This document shows, in pieces, positions 1-7,588 of a stretch of DNA of 64,000 nucleotides. A program made the translations under genes and the position numbers. Source of the DNA: JAVJUV01 sp040220415 (GTDB lineage Bacteria; Pseudomonadota; Alphaproteobacteria; Rhodobacterales; Rhodobacteraceae). Numbering within the stretch: position 1 is the first letter of the stretch; each line of letters opens with the position of its first letter. The notes beneath the pieces were generated by a model. That model had not been told where the DNA came from, did no database searches, and saw only the letters and a program-made list of their open reading frames with translations. Where the stretch lies: positions 62,001-126,000 of the forward strand of contig JAVJUV010000102.1 of assembly GCA_040220415.1 (NCBI GenBank), in the 5' to 3' direction.

Positions 1-793
1 TCTCGACCAGGTCCAGCAGGCCGATGCCGTGCTTTCCGCCAAGTTCGTTCAGCCTGGTCAGGATCGTGGCCGGCGACATCGCCTGGCCGTCGATGGCAGC
101 GGCATCGCCCTTCTCGAATGTGATCTCGACGAATTCGGGCGTGTCGGGGGCCTGTTCCACCGGCACGACGCGCTGGGCGACGTAATCGGGCGCTTCGACG
201 GCGGGGTCTTCCAGCACCTTGCCTTCGGACGAGGTGTGCAGAAGGTTCGCGTCGACCGAGAACGGGGCTTCGCCGCGTTTGTCCTTCGCGATCGGGATCT
301 GGTTCTTCTCGGCGAAGTCCAGAAGACGCGTGCGCGAGGTCAGATCCCAAAGCCGCCAGGGCGCGATGACCTTGATGTCGGGGTTGAGCGCATAGGCGCT
401 GAGTTCGAACCGCACCTGGTCATTACCCTTGCCGGTCGCGCCGTGCGATACGGCGTCGGCTCCGGTCTTGGCGGCGATCTCGACCAGCCGCTTGGAGATC
501 AGCGGCCGGGCGATGGACGTGCCGAGCAGGTAAAGCCCTTCGTAGAGCGCGTTGGCGCGGAACATCGGGAAGACGAAATCGCGGACGAATTCCTCGCGAA
601 GGTCCTCGATATAGATTTCCTTGACGCCCATCATCTCGGCCTTGGCGCGGGCCGGCTCCAGTTCTTCGCCCTGACCGAGATCGGCGGTGAAGGTGACGAC
701 CTCGCAACCGTATTCGGTTTGAAGCCATTTCAGGATGATCGAGGTATCGAGGCCGCCGGAGTAGGCAAGCACGACTTTCTTGGGCGCGGACAT
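1..793 (-). CDS. argG: Argininosuccinate synthase, C-terminus cut by window edge
   Basis: Ligates citrulline and aspartate with ATP in arginine biosynthesis (cytoplasm). The first 264 residues are visible; the rest lies beyond base 1. The N-terminus carries the PP-loop ATP pyrophosphatase motif AYSGGLDTS (residues about 10-18), followed by the family segments FTADLGQGEE, SHGATGKGNDQVRFE and a citrulline/aspartate-binding style region (WDLTSRTRLLDFAEK). The ATG at 791-793 is the natural family start. Transcribed toward the left edge; the next gene to the right is on the same strand but ends at a strong terminator, so argG probably has its own promoter in 794-868. Identification is secure. Confidence 0.96.
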   Translation of the reverse strand, partial: MSAPKKVVLAYSGGLDTSIILKWLQTEYGCEVVTFTADLGQGEELEPARAKAEMMGVKEIYIEDLREEFVRDFVFPMFRANALYEGLYLLGTSIARPLISKRLVEIAAKTGADAVSHGATGKGNDQVRFELSAYALNPDIKVIAPWRLWDLTSRTRLLDFAEKNQIPIAKDKRGEAPFSVDANLLHTSSEGKVLEDPAVEAPDYVAQRVVPVEQAPDTPEFVEITFEKGDAAAIDGQAMSPATILTRLNELGGKHGIGLLDLVE

Positions 794-868
794 GGGTATT
801 TCCCGGTTTCTGGTATCCGGGCGCGTTTACGGTTTTTCGGCAGGATGAACAAGGTGGTCCGCAAAAGG

Positions 869-892
869 AAAGGGCGGCCGAAGCCGCCCTTT
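869..892 (-). terminator. Rho-independent terminator of the 912-2072 gene
   Basis: A perfect 10-bp stem (869-878 with 883-892) closes a 4-base loop that reads TTCG on the minus strand, a very stable tetraloop. It lies 20 bases past the stop codon of the minus-strand gene and is followed by a T-rich stretch (TTTCC then TTTT). It separates that gene from argG. Confidence 0.75.
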
Positions 893-911
893 GTCAGGCC
901 TTTCGAGCCGG

Positions 912-2072
912 TCAGTCGGCGGAAGCGATTTCTTCATCCACCGCGCAGTCGGTATCCTCGGCAGAGCACTCGGCGACCTCTTCACCCGCGTCGGGCGCCG
1001 GGGGTTCGGGCAGATCGGCGTATTCTTCGATAGCCGAGTCCAACGCTTCGCCATCGGCGGCGATGCGGTCATAGAGAATTGTCAGAAGTTCATTCTCGGC
1101 GTCCGAGCGCACGGTGTCGTCGCCATCGCCCTTGTTCCAGATCGAGAGCATGTAGTCTTCGGCCGCGGTGCGGTCTCCGATGACCTGGTTGGCGAAATCA
1201 GCCTCTTCGTCGCCCGGCCGCTCTTGTCCTTCGAGATCGGTGATCAGCGTATCGGCGCCGTCGATCGGTGTTGCGCCGGGGTCGCCATCGCGCCAGGCGA
1301 TGTAGTCGTCCACGGTGGCGAAATCCTGGACCATGTTGTTCTCGGCCTTCAGCGCGTCCTCAAGCGAGAAGAGCGCGTTCGGGTCGTTGGCGATAGCCAA
1401 TTCGATTTCGTCGACCGCCGTATTCGGGGGAACGCCCTGAAGATCGTCGAGATAGGCCTGGAGATCGGGATCGCCGTTTTCATCGACATAGCCGTTTTCC
1501 GTCAGAAGACGGTCAAGCTCGGCGAAGTCGTTGTAGAGCGAAAGTGTGTCTTCGGCGCCCTCGGCGGCATATCCCGCGACGGCAAGGGCGGCCATGCCGC
1601 CGATCGGACCATTGGTGTTGCCGTTCTTCACGTGGGCGATCAGGGCATTGACGTTGGCGTGAAGCGGGCCGTTCATCTTGCCAAGCTCGCTGGCGTGCAT
1701 CTGGCCCTCGACCGGACGGTTTTTCGGTGCGGCGGCGACGGCCTGTGGCGCGGCGGACGCGCGTTTCGTCCTGACCTTGGCCGTGGATTTCTTGCCGGTG
1801 ATCTTGTTGAACAGGTTGTCCAGCCCGCCGTGGCCTTGCCGCTTGGCGCCGCCGGCCGAGGCGGATTTGGTTCCCGATTTGCCTTTCAGGGCGGATGCGG
1901 ACTGTGACTTGGCGGATTTCTGGCCACCGTTCCCCTTGCCGTTGCCGCCGGCCTTGTCGGATTTTGCGAAAGCGGCGTCGGCGGACGCCATGTAGGCCAC
2001 TGTGGCGGCAGGGACGAGGGCGATCGACGAGACCATCACGGCGGTGAGGGGCCCCTTGAGTTTCATCAGCAT
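912..2072 (-). CDS. Large secreted protein of unknown function, basic N-half and acidic C-half
   Basis: A 386-residue protein I do not recognise. Residues 1-36 look like a signal peptide (MKLKGP, then a hydrophobic stretch ending ASADAAFA). About residues 37-125 are low-complexity and strongly basic, rich in Lys, Gly, Ser and Ala. From about 130 onward it is acidic and helix-rich, with many Asp/Glu-Asn-Gly segments and a two-cysteine tail (ECSAEDTDCAVDEE). The ATG at 2072 has GGAGG ten bases upstream; the next ATG at 2066 is too far from it. It is monocistronic, bounded by a terminator downstream and a 413-bp gap upstream. The bipolar charge suggests an envelope or matrix protein, but that is inference. 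Confidence 0.7.
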   Translation of the reverse strand: MLMKLKGPLTAVMVSSIALVPAATVAYMASADAAFAKSDKAGGNGKGNGGQKSAKSQSASALKGKSGTKSASAGGAKRQGHGGLDNLFNKITGKKSTAKVRTKRASAAPQAVAAAPKNRPVEGQMHASELGKMNGPLHANVNALIAHVKNGNTNGPIGGMAALAVAGYAAEGAEDTLSLYNDFAELDRLLTENGYVDENGDPDLQAYLDDLQGVPPNTAVDEIELAIANDPNALFSLEDALKAENNMVQDFATVDDYIAWRDGDPGATPIDGADTLITDLEGQERPGDEEADFANQVIGDRTAAEDYMLSIWNKGDGDDTVRSDAENELLTILYDRIAADGEALDSAIEEYADLPEPPAPDAGEEVAECSAEDTDCAVDEEIASAD

Positions 2073-2485
2073 GGAAAGATTTCCTCCGGTTCTGGCGCTT
2101 GGCCGGGCAATTTTGAGGCATGCTAGGAACGATATGTGGCAGGACTTTGGCAGTCACCCGGGTTGTGGATAATTTGCGGCGACTTCTTGCCAGAATTACC
2201 TGAGACATCGAAGATTCGAGGGTGCCGGGGCCGCGCAGTCAACTGATATCAATGCGAAAAACAGGATGTATCATGCCGTCGCCGGCCGAATGGGAGACGG
2301 AAGGCCATTTTGGGGGGCGACGGCGGCGCATCAGCGGCGAATTTGTCGTTGTCTGCAAAATGGCATCAATGAGGCCGTTACCCAGGCAGTGATCACGGTG
2401 GGTGGATAAACGTTTCCGGAATGGTTCCAATCCGTTGACTTTGGGCGAATCGGGACTTGCCGCATGACGGGGGTCCGAAGGCGGC
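2073..2485. promoter_or_regulatory. 413-bp non-coding region with two DnaA-box-like sites
   Basis: No convincing gene is present. The stretch must hold the promoter of the minus-strand gene starting at 2072. It contains a perfect DnaA box on the minus strand (TTATCCACA, 2164-2172) and a one-mismatch copy in the same orientation (TTATCCACC, 2401-2409). The A+T content is somewhat higher than in neighbouring genes around 2240-2280. Two boxes 237 bp apart are too few to call an origin; a DnaA-titration or regulatory role is speculative. Confidence 0.4.
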
Positions 2486-2803
2486 TTAGCCGTCCAGTTC
2501 GAGGTAGAGCGCCTGCCGCGACTTTCGGAAAGCCAGTGCGATACCCGCGATGTCGGGGACTGCGGCGGGATCGGTGCGCAGGGTCATTTCTGCGGACTGG
2601 CACAACCGGCCCACTTCGGTCATGCCGATGTTGAGCGCGCTGCCCTTGAGAAAGTGCAGATCGTCGGTAAGCCCGGAGGCGGGATGAGAGGCGAGACGCT
2701 GAAGCGTTTCCTCGACCTCTTCGCAGAAGAGCTGGACGACCTCGACAAGATCTTCGGATCCCACTTCATCGCGAAGCTCTGCCACGCGTGCCTGATCGAT
2801 CAT
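2486..2803 (-). CDS. Single-domain Hpt phosphotransfer protein
   Basis: A 105-residue Hpt protein that would receive or pass a phosphoryl group between a histidine kinase and a receiver domain. The phosphorylatable histidine is His50 in HFLKGSALNIG, matching the HxxKG core. The frame stays open to 2848, but the ATG at 2801-2803 is preferred because AGGAGG lies eight bases before it. It is transcribed divergently from a receiver-PP2C phosphatase gene 120 bp away, whose receiver domain is an obvious candidate partner. No histidine kinase is nearby. Confidence 0.85.
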   Translation of the reverse strand: MIDQARVAELRDEVGSEDLVEVVQLFCEEVEETLQRLASHPASGLTDDLHFLKGSALNIGMTEVGRLCQSAEMTLRTDPAAVPDIAGIALAFRKSRQALYLELDG

Positions 2804-2923
2804 CGGACATACCTCCTGCGGGGCTTCTAGGGGAGGAAGGGTAAACAAGCGGTTTTGCGGGGCAGTGTCAGTCGCATTTTATCTTTCAGGGGGCGTTAAT
2901 TCCGATCGGCGAGACCTGAGGGC

Positions 2924-4177
2924 ATGAATTCCGAAGTCTTACTTCCCACGATGAACCAGGTAATGCCGACGGGCGAGGCGGTTCTGGTCGTCGACGACAG
3001 CCGGGCGCATCGCCGGTTGATGGTCAGGACGCTGGAGCGCTGGGGTTATGCGACGCTGGAGGCAGCAAGCGGCGAGGAAGCGCTGGAAATATGCACCGGA
3101 TATGACATCAGCCTCGTCGTCAGCGACTGGATGATGCCGGGCATGTCAGGGGTGGAGTTCTGCCGGGCCTATCGGGCGTTGTCGCGTGATCGCCCGGGCT
3201 ACTTCATCCTTGTCACGGCACAGACCGAGCGTGAAGTTCTGGCCGAGGGTCTGGAGAACGGCGCGGACGATTTCCTGTCCAAGCCCGTGAGCTCGATCGA
3301 GCTCAGGGCGCGGCTTCGGGCCGGAGAGCGCATTCTGAAAGCCCAGCGCGATCTGTCGGCCAAGAACGGCGAACTGTCGGCGACGCTGGAGAAGCTGTCG
3401 CTTGTCTATTCGGCGATCGACCGCGATCTGGACGAGGCGCGGCGATTTCAGGAGGCGCTGGTACCTGAGCGTCATGTGCCGTTTGGTGGGATGTGCCTTT
3501 CGTTCCTTTTTCGACCGAGCGGCCATGTCGGCGGCGACATGGTCGGGTATTTTCCGGTCCGGAAGGACGAACTGGGTATCTATGCCGTCGACGTATCGGG
3601 ACACGGGGTCAGTTCGGCCCTGATGACGGCGCGCATCGCGTCCTATTTCAGCGCAACGGCGCCCGAACGGAACATGGCACTCGTACGGGAAAGCAATGGA
3701 TACTCGATGTTGCCGCCGGACGAAGTATGCGGGCGTCTGAATGCGCTGCTGCACAAGGATGCCGAGTCGGACCAGTATCTGACGATGGTGCTGGCGCATC
3801 TGTCGATCCGCACCGGCGAGGTGACTTTCTGCCAGGCCGGGCATCCCAGCCCGCTGGTTTTGCGCGGCAATGGCGAGACCGAGTTCCTGGACGCCTATGG
3901 AATGCCCGTGGGTCTGATCGATGCCGCCGAATACACGTCATCGCAAGTCACGCTGGCATCCGGCGACCGGCTGCTGGTTTATTCGGACGGTGTCACGGAA
4001 TGCCCTGATCCCGAGGGCAATCTGCTGGAATACCGGGGGTTGACCGATATTCTGAAGCTGCAATCGGCCCCTGGTGGAAAAGCGATGCTTCAGGGTCTTG
4101 TCGACGCGCTTGAAATTCATGCAGGGGCCACGGATTTTCCGGACGATCTGTCGGCGGTGCTGGTCGAACGGCTTTGA
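2924..4177 (+). CDS. Response regulator fused to PP2C/SpoIIE-type phosphatase (RbaY/RsbU-like)
   Basis: A 417-residue protein with an N-terminal receiver domain (about 18-135) and a C-terminal SpoIIE/PP2C-type Ser/Thr phosphatase (about 190-417). The receiver has the acidic pair VVDDS (24-25), the phospho-acceptor Asp68 in VVSDWMMPG and Lys120 in FLSKP. Phosphatase metal-binding segments are visible as HVGGDMVG, AVDVSGHG and LLVYSDGVTE. The family dephosphorylates anti-sigma-factor antagonists in partner-switching systems; in Rhodobacter capsulatus the unlinked gene rbaY encodes a protein of this layout acting on RbaV/RbaW, so this may be its counterpart. The 3' end overlaps the opposite-strand Nudix gene by 61 bp. 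ATG at 2924 lies 16 codons before the first receiver strand. Confidence 0.9.
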   Translation: MNSEVLLPTMNQVMPTGEAVLVVDDSRAHRRLMVRTLERWGYATLEAASGEEALEICTGYDISLVVSDWMMPGMSGVEFCRAYRALSRDRPGYFILVTAQTEREVLAEGLENGADDFLSKPVSSIELRARLRAGERILKAQRDLSAKNGELSATLEKLSLVYSAIDRDLDEARRFQEALVPERHVPFGGMCLSFLFRPSGHVGGDMVGYFPVRKDELGIYAVDVSGHGVSSALMTARIASYFSATAPERNMALVRESNGYSMLPPDEVCGRLNALLHKDAESDQYLTMVLAHLSIRTGEVTFCQAGHPSPLVLRGNGETEFLDAYGMPVGLIDAAEYTSSQVTLASGDRLLVYSDGVTECPDPEGNLLEYRGLTDILKLQSAPGGKAMLQGLVDALEIHAGATDFPDDLSAVLVERL

Positions 4178-4620
4178 GCACCCATTCCGGCCAGCCGCCG
4201 GATGAACATCCGGTCGCCCGCGTTCCCGACGAGGCCGGCGGCGGTTTCGGGATCCGCCCAGATGGCCGTGTGACCATCCTCGCTTGGCGGACCAAGGCGC
4301 AATGATGGACGGGCCGTGTAGACGTGGCAGATCTTCTCGGCCCAGAGGTCATACTCGGGCATGTAGGTGAACCGCCGGAAGACCCCCAGCCGCCTTGCCG
4401 GTCCGATGCGCCAGCCGGTCTCCTCCAGCACCTCGCGGTGTAGGGCGGGGATGGGATCTTCGCCCGGATCGATCCCGCCCCCCGGAAGCTGGTATTCCGG
4501 CTCTGGATGCATCTGGTGAGTCAGCAGAATGGAACCGTTCCGGACGAGCACAGCATAGATACCCGGCCTTTGACGGTAGCGAATACCTGCCTTGACCGGT
4601 TCGCCAATGCGGGGGATCAT
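4117..4620 (-). CDS. Nudix hydrolase
   Basis: A 167-residue Nudix-fold hydrolase. The Nudix box runs from GGGIDPGE through REVLEETGW, matching Gx5Ex7REUxEExGU, and is preceded by QLPGG. The C-terminal 25 residues are Ser/Arg/Lys-rich and unconserved-looking; they correspond to the 61 bp that lie antisense to the 3' end of the phosphatase gene. The substrate cannot be predicted from sequence. The start at 4620 sits next to the divergent hslO promoter. Cytoplasmic housecleaning or nucleotide-sugar hydrolysis are both possible. Confidence 0.85.
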   Translation of the reverse strand: MIPRIGEPVKAGIRYRQRPGIYAVLVRNGSILLTHQMHPEPEYQLPGGGIDPGEDPIPALHREVLEETGWRIGPARRLGVFRRFTYMPEYDLWAEKICHVYTARPSLRLGPPSEDGHTAIWADPETAAGLVGNAGDRMFIRRLAGMGAQSRSTSTADRSSGKSVAPA

Positions 4621-4622
4621 GG

Positions 4623-4653
4623 CTTGGTCCTTTGGTTGCAGCCCCTATATAGG
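4623..4653 (+). promoter_or_regulatory. Heat-shock (RpoH-type) promoter of hslO
   Basis: CTTG at 4623-4626, a 16-base spacer, then CCCTATATAGG at 4643-4653. This fits the alphaproteobacterial sigma-32 pattern CTTG-N16/17-CCYTATAT. It lies about 40 bp before the ATG of hslO, a known heat/oxidative-stress gene, and a similar element precedes dnaK (42006-42035). Assignment is by eye, without a matrix score. Confidence 0.6.
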
Positions 4654-4690
4654 CGCGGTATGCCACGCGGCCGTTGCCTAAGGAAACCCC

Positions 4691-5677
4691 ATGAGTATTG
4701 GATCGAAGATCGCCTGGGACGATACCGTCCTTCCGTTTCAGCTGGACCGGACCGACACGCGCGGACGCGTGGCGCGGCTTGATGGTGTTTTGCAGCAGGT
4801 ACTGGCGCAGCACAACTATCCCCCTGCCATCGAGGCGCTTGTCGCCGAAGCGGCGCTTCTGACCGCGCTTATCGGCCAGACCATCAAGTTGCGGTGGAAG
4901 CTGTCGCTGCAGGTGCGCGGCGACGGACCGGCCAGGCTGATCGCCACCGACTATTACGGGCCGACCGAGGAGGGCGCCCCCGCCCGCATCCGGGCCTATG
5001 CGAGTTACGACAGGGATCGGCTGGACCCTGCGGGAAATGCGTTCCAGCAGATCGGGAAGGGCTATTTCGCGATCCTGATCGATCAGGGGCGGGACATGAC
5101 GCCCTACCAGGGGATCACGCCGATTGCCGGCGGTTCGCTGGCAGCCTGTGCCGAGACCTACTTCGCGCAGTCCGAGCAATTGCCGACCCGGTTCGCGCTG
5201 AGCTTTGGCCAGTCGCAAAGTCCGGGCGAGGCGTTGCATTGGCGCGCGGGCGGCGTGATGCTGCAGCAGATGCCCGAAGCATCGCCGTTCGCGAGTGGCG
5301 GCGGTTCGGGCGAAGGCGGTCTGCTGGAGGCGGATGACATTCTGGACGGCGACGCGGCCGAGGACTGGAACCACGTCAACGTGCTTCTGGACACGGCCGA
5401 GGATATCGAGCTGATCGGTCCGAGCGTTCAACCCTCGGAATTGTTGGTGCGTCTGTTCCACGAGGATGGACCGCGGGTCTTCGACGCGCAGCCGGTGACG
5501 TTCGGGTGCACCTGTTCGGCGGACCGGGTGCGGCAATCGCTGTCGATCTATTCGGCCAAGGACATCGGGCACATGACCACGGACGAGGGGATCGTCACGG
5601 CGGACTGCCAGTTCTGCGGCGCGCATTACGAGTTCGATCCTTCCACGCTTGGGTTCGAGGCCACGAATGACGACTGA
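4691..5677 (+). CDS. hslO: Redox-regulated holdase chaperone Hsp33
   Basis: A 328-residue Hsp33 homologue, slightly longer than the usual 290-300. Hsp33 is a cytoplasmic ATP-independent chaperone activated by oxidation and unfolding. The C-terminal zinc centre is intact: Cys273-x-Cys275 and Cys306-x2-Cys309, the redox switch. The N-terminal body shows the typical LLTALIGQTIKLRWKLSLQ region. A Gly/Ser-rich insertion (about 200-215) accounts for some extra length. It is followed by a Nudix gene whose ATG overlaps its last codons, then the CCA-adding gene, forming a three-gene operon behind a heat-shock promoter. Confidence 0.95.
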   Translation: MSIGSKIAWDDTVLPFQLDRTDTRGRVARLDGVLQQVLAQHNYPPAIEALVAEAALLTALIGQTIKLRWKLSLQVRGDGPARLIATDYYGPTEEGAPARIRAYASYDRDRLDPAGNAFQQIGKGYFAILIDQGRDMTPYQGITPIAGGSLAACAETYFAQSEQLPTRFALSFGQSQSPGEALHWRAGGVMLQQMPEASPFASGGGSGEGGLLEADDILDGDAAEDWNHVNVLLDTAEDIELIGPSVQPSELLVRLFHEDGPRVFDAQPVTFGCTCSADRVRQSLSIYSAKDIGHMTTDEGIVTADCQFCGAHYEFDPSTLGFEATNDD

Positions 5678-6275
5678 CCTGCGGGGTCGTCTGGAACGGG
5701 CGCTGGGCCGCGAGGGCCGGCCGTCGTCGGACTATGACCTGTCGCGCAATGTCTTCCTGCCAGAGGGCCGGGTGCTTCGGCATGCCGGCGTTCTGGTGGG
5801 GCTGGTCGATCGCGGTCATGGACCGCGGGTGATCCTGACCAAGCGATCTTCGGCATTGAAACATCATCCCGGTCAGATCGCCTTTCCGGGCGGCAAGATG
5901 GACCAGGCGGATTCCGACGAGGTGGCCGCTGCCCTGCGCGAGGCGCGGGAGGAGATCGGGCTTGATCCCTCGGGTGCCGAGGTGCTGGGCGCGTTACCGT
6001 CGCACGAGACGGTGACGGGGTTTCAGGTAACGCCGGTGCTGGCGCTGGTGGATCCGGGCTTTCGCGCGGTGCCCGAGCCCGGAGAGGTCGAGGAGGTGTT
6101 CGAGGTGCCGCTGGCGCATCTGATGGATATCTCGCAATACTCGGTTCAGTCGCGGCGGTGGCGCGGGCAGGTCCGTGCCTACTTTACGGTTCCCTGGGGG
6201 CCCTATTACATCTGGGGAGCAACCGCGCGGATGCTGCGCGCCCTGGCGGATCGGATGGCGGATGACCCGGATTGA
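5667..6275 (+). CDS. CoA-pyrophosphatase-type Nudix hydrolase (NudL family)
   Basis: A 202-residue Nudix protein of the CoA pyrophosphatase group. The CoA-specific extension LTKRSSALKHHPGQIAFPGG sits directly before the Nudix box, which continues GGKMDQ...REAREEIG. The family cleaves CoA and oxidised CoA to phosphopantetheine and 3',5'-ADP. The ATG at 5667 overlaps the last 11 bases of hslO (stop at 5677), typical of translational coupling; a TTG at 5649 is an unlikely alternative. Its own 3' end overlaps the next start by 14 bp. Confidence 0.9.
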   Translation: MTTDLRGRLERALGREGRPSSDYDLSRNVFLPEGRVLRHAGVLVGLVDRGHGPRVILTKRSSALKHHPGQIAFPGGKMDQADSDEVAAALREAREEIGLDPSGAEVLGALPSHETVTGFQVTPVLALVDPGFRAVPEPGEVEEVFEVPLAHLMDISQYSVQSRRWRGQVRAYFTVPWGPYYIWGATARMLRALADRMADDPD

Positions 6276-7425
6276 GGCCGGCTGGCTGGACACGAAATCC
6301 ACGCAGAGCGTCTTTTCGATGCTGACCGAGCCGGGGTATCAGGCCTTTGCCGTGGGGGGCTGTGTTCGCGACAGCCTGCTGGGCGTTTGCGTCAAGGACA
6401 TCGACATCTCGACCGACGCACGGCCCGAGAGGGTCGTGGAACTGGCGGAGGCCGCCGGATTTCACGCGGTACCGACCGGCATCGAGCATGGCACGATCAC
6501 GGTCGTGGCCAATGGCGTTCCGCACGAGGTCACGACGTTCCGACGGGATGTCGAGACGGACGGGCGGCGGGCGGTGGTTGCCTTCGCGCATTCCATCGAC
6601 GAGGACGCGCGGCGGCGGGATTTCACGATGAACGCGCTTTACGCGGATCAGGCGGGCGAGGTTCACGATCCTATCGGCGGCCTTCCCGACCTGGAAGCGC
6701 GGCGAATCCGGTTCATCGAGGATGCCGGGACGCGCATCCGGGAGGATTTTCTGAGAAGCCTGCGTTTCTTCCGGTTTCATGCCTGGTACGGCGATCCGGC
6801 GCAGGGCTTCGACGATGAGGCCATCGCCGCGATCGCCGCGCATGTGGACGGTCTGGCCACGCTGTCGCGCGAACGCATCGGAGCGGAGGTGCTGAAGCTG
6901 CTGGCGGCGCCCGATCCGGCACCGGCGGTTGCGGGCATGAAGTCGACCGGCGTTCTGCGTGCGATCATGCCGGGATCGGACGACCGGGCGCTGGCCCCGC
7001 TGGTTCACCTGGAGGGCCTGGCCGGAGTCGCCCCGGACGCGCTGCGCCGCCTGGCGGTTCTGGGCGGCGAGGATCTGCGGATCGGGCTGAGGCTGTCGCG
7101 CAAGGATGCCGCGAGGCTGGCGGATATCCGGGCGGCGACCGGCTTGTCGGCCCGGGAGGCAGGATACCGGCTGGGGGCGGCGACGGCGCGGGACAGTCAC
7201 CTTGTGGCCGCGGCGTCGGCAGGGGTGCTTGTCGATCACGAGGCATTGGAGGCCGGCGCAGATGCCGCGAACCGGACCTTTCCGATCCGGGCCGCCGACC
7301 TGATGCCCGATTTCGTCGGGCCACAGCTTGGTCGCGTGATGGCGCGGCTGGAGCAGGAGTGGATCGACAGCGGCTTTTCGTTGTCGCGCGAAGATCTGCT
7401 TGAGAGCGCTGGCAATGAGGGATGA
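6262..7425 (+). CDS. cca: CCA tRNA nucleotidyltransferase / poly(A) polymerase family
   Basis: A 387-residue class II nucleotidyltransferase. It shows the head signature AVGGCVRDSLLG and the metal-binding pair Asp46/Asp48 in VKDIDISTDA, followed by the TFRRDVETDGR and EEDARRRDFTMNALY-type segments that form the NTP-recognition neck (here DEDARRRDFTMNALY). Alphaproteobacterial members of this family repair or add the 3' CCA of tRNA. The one tRNA in this window has an encoded CCA, so here the role would be repair at least for that tRNA. ATG at 6262 overlaps the preceding Nudix gene by 14 bp. Confidence 0.9.
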   Translation: MTRIEAGWLDTKSTQSVFSMLTEPGYQAFAVGGCVRDSLLGVCVKDIDISTDARPERVVELAEAAGFHAVPTGIEHGTITVVANGVPHEVTTFRRDVETDGRRAVVAFAHSIDEDARRRDFTMNALYADQAGEVHDPIGGLPDLEARRIRFIEDAGTRIREDFLRSLRFFRFHAWYGDPAQGFDDEAIAAIAAHVDGLATLSRERIGAEVLKLLAAPDPAPAVAGMKSTGVLRAIMPGSDDRALAPLVHLEGLAGVAPDALRRLAVLGGEDLRIGLRLSRKDAARLADIRAATGLSAREAGYRLGAATARDSHLVAAASAGVLVDHEALEAGADAANRTFPIRAADLMPDFVGPQLGRVMARLEQEWIDSGFSLSREDLLESAGNEG

Positions 7426-7452
7426 CAGGCCGTTTGCGATCGGCTATTCAGT

Positions 7453-7550
7453 CCGGGCCGTAAATGGAGGGCAGCCGATGATTTTCAGGATCCGCACAGC
7501 ACTGGCCTGACCGGCCCGATCCTGAACGGACGGCCCGGTAAGGCGCCGTC
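7453..7550 (+). promoter_or_regulatory. Possible leader with mutually exclusive RNA pairings before ABC exporters
   Basis: The gap 7426-7588 contains CCGGGCCGT (7453-7461), whose exact 9-base complement ACGGCCCGG occurs at 7530-7538, bracketing a small open frame (7478-7510). A competing hairpin pairs GACGGC (7529-7534) with GCCGTC (7545-7550), and CGGGCC (7454-7459) can also pair with GGCCCG (7513-7518). These pairings exclude each other. There is no U-run, so any control would be translational rather than by terminator. The downstream SD-like AAAAGG is at 7572-7577. Confidence 0.35.
7478..7510 (+). CDS. Candidate 10-residue leader peptide MIFRIRTALA
   Basis: A ten-codon frame with its own good ribosome site (GGAGG at 7466-7470, seven bases before the ATG), 78 bp ahead of the first ABC exporter gene. 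The peptide contains Arg4-Ile5-Arg6, an R-x-R pattern of the kind known to cause drug-dependent ribosome stalling in macrolide leader peptides. A second mini-frame (ATG at 7464, five codons) overlaps its ATG by ATGA. Whether either is translated is not shown by the sequence alone. Confidence 0.35.
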   Translation: MIFRIRTALA

Positions 7551-7588
7551 GATCATCGCTATCCATCCGTTAAAAGGCATGTCGCCCC

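Noticed and set aside
2164..2409. Replication origin
   Set aside because: Only two DnaA-box-like sites, no A+T-rich unwinding element or expected neighbours (dnaA, hemE, gidA).
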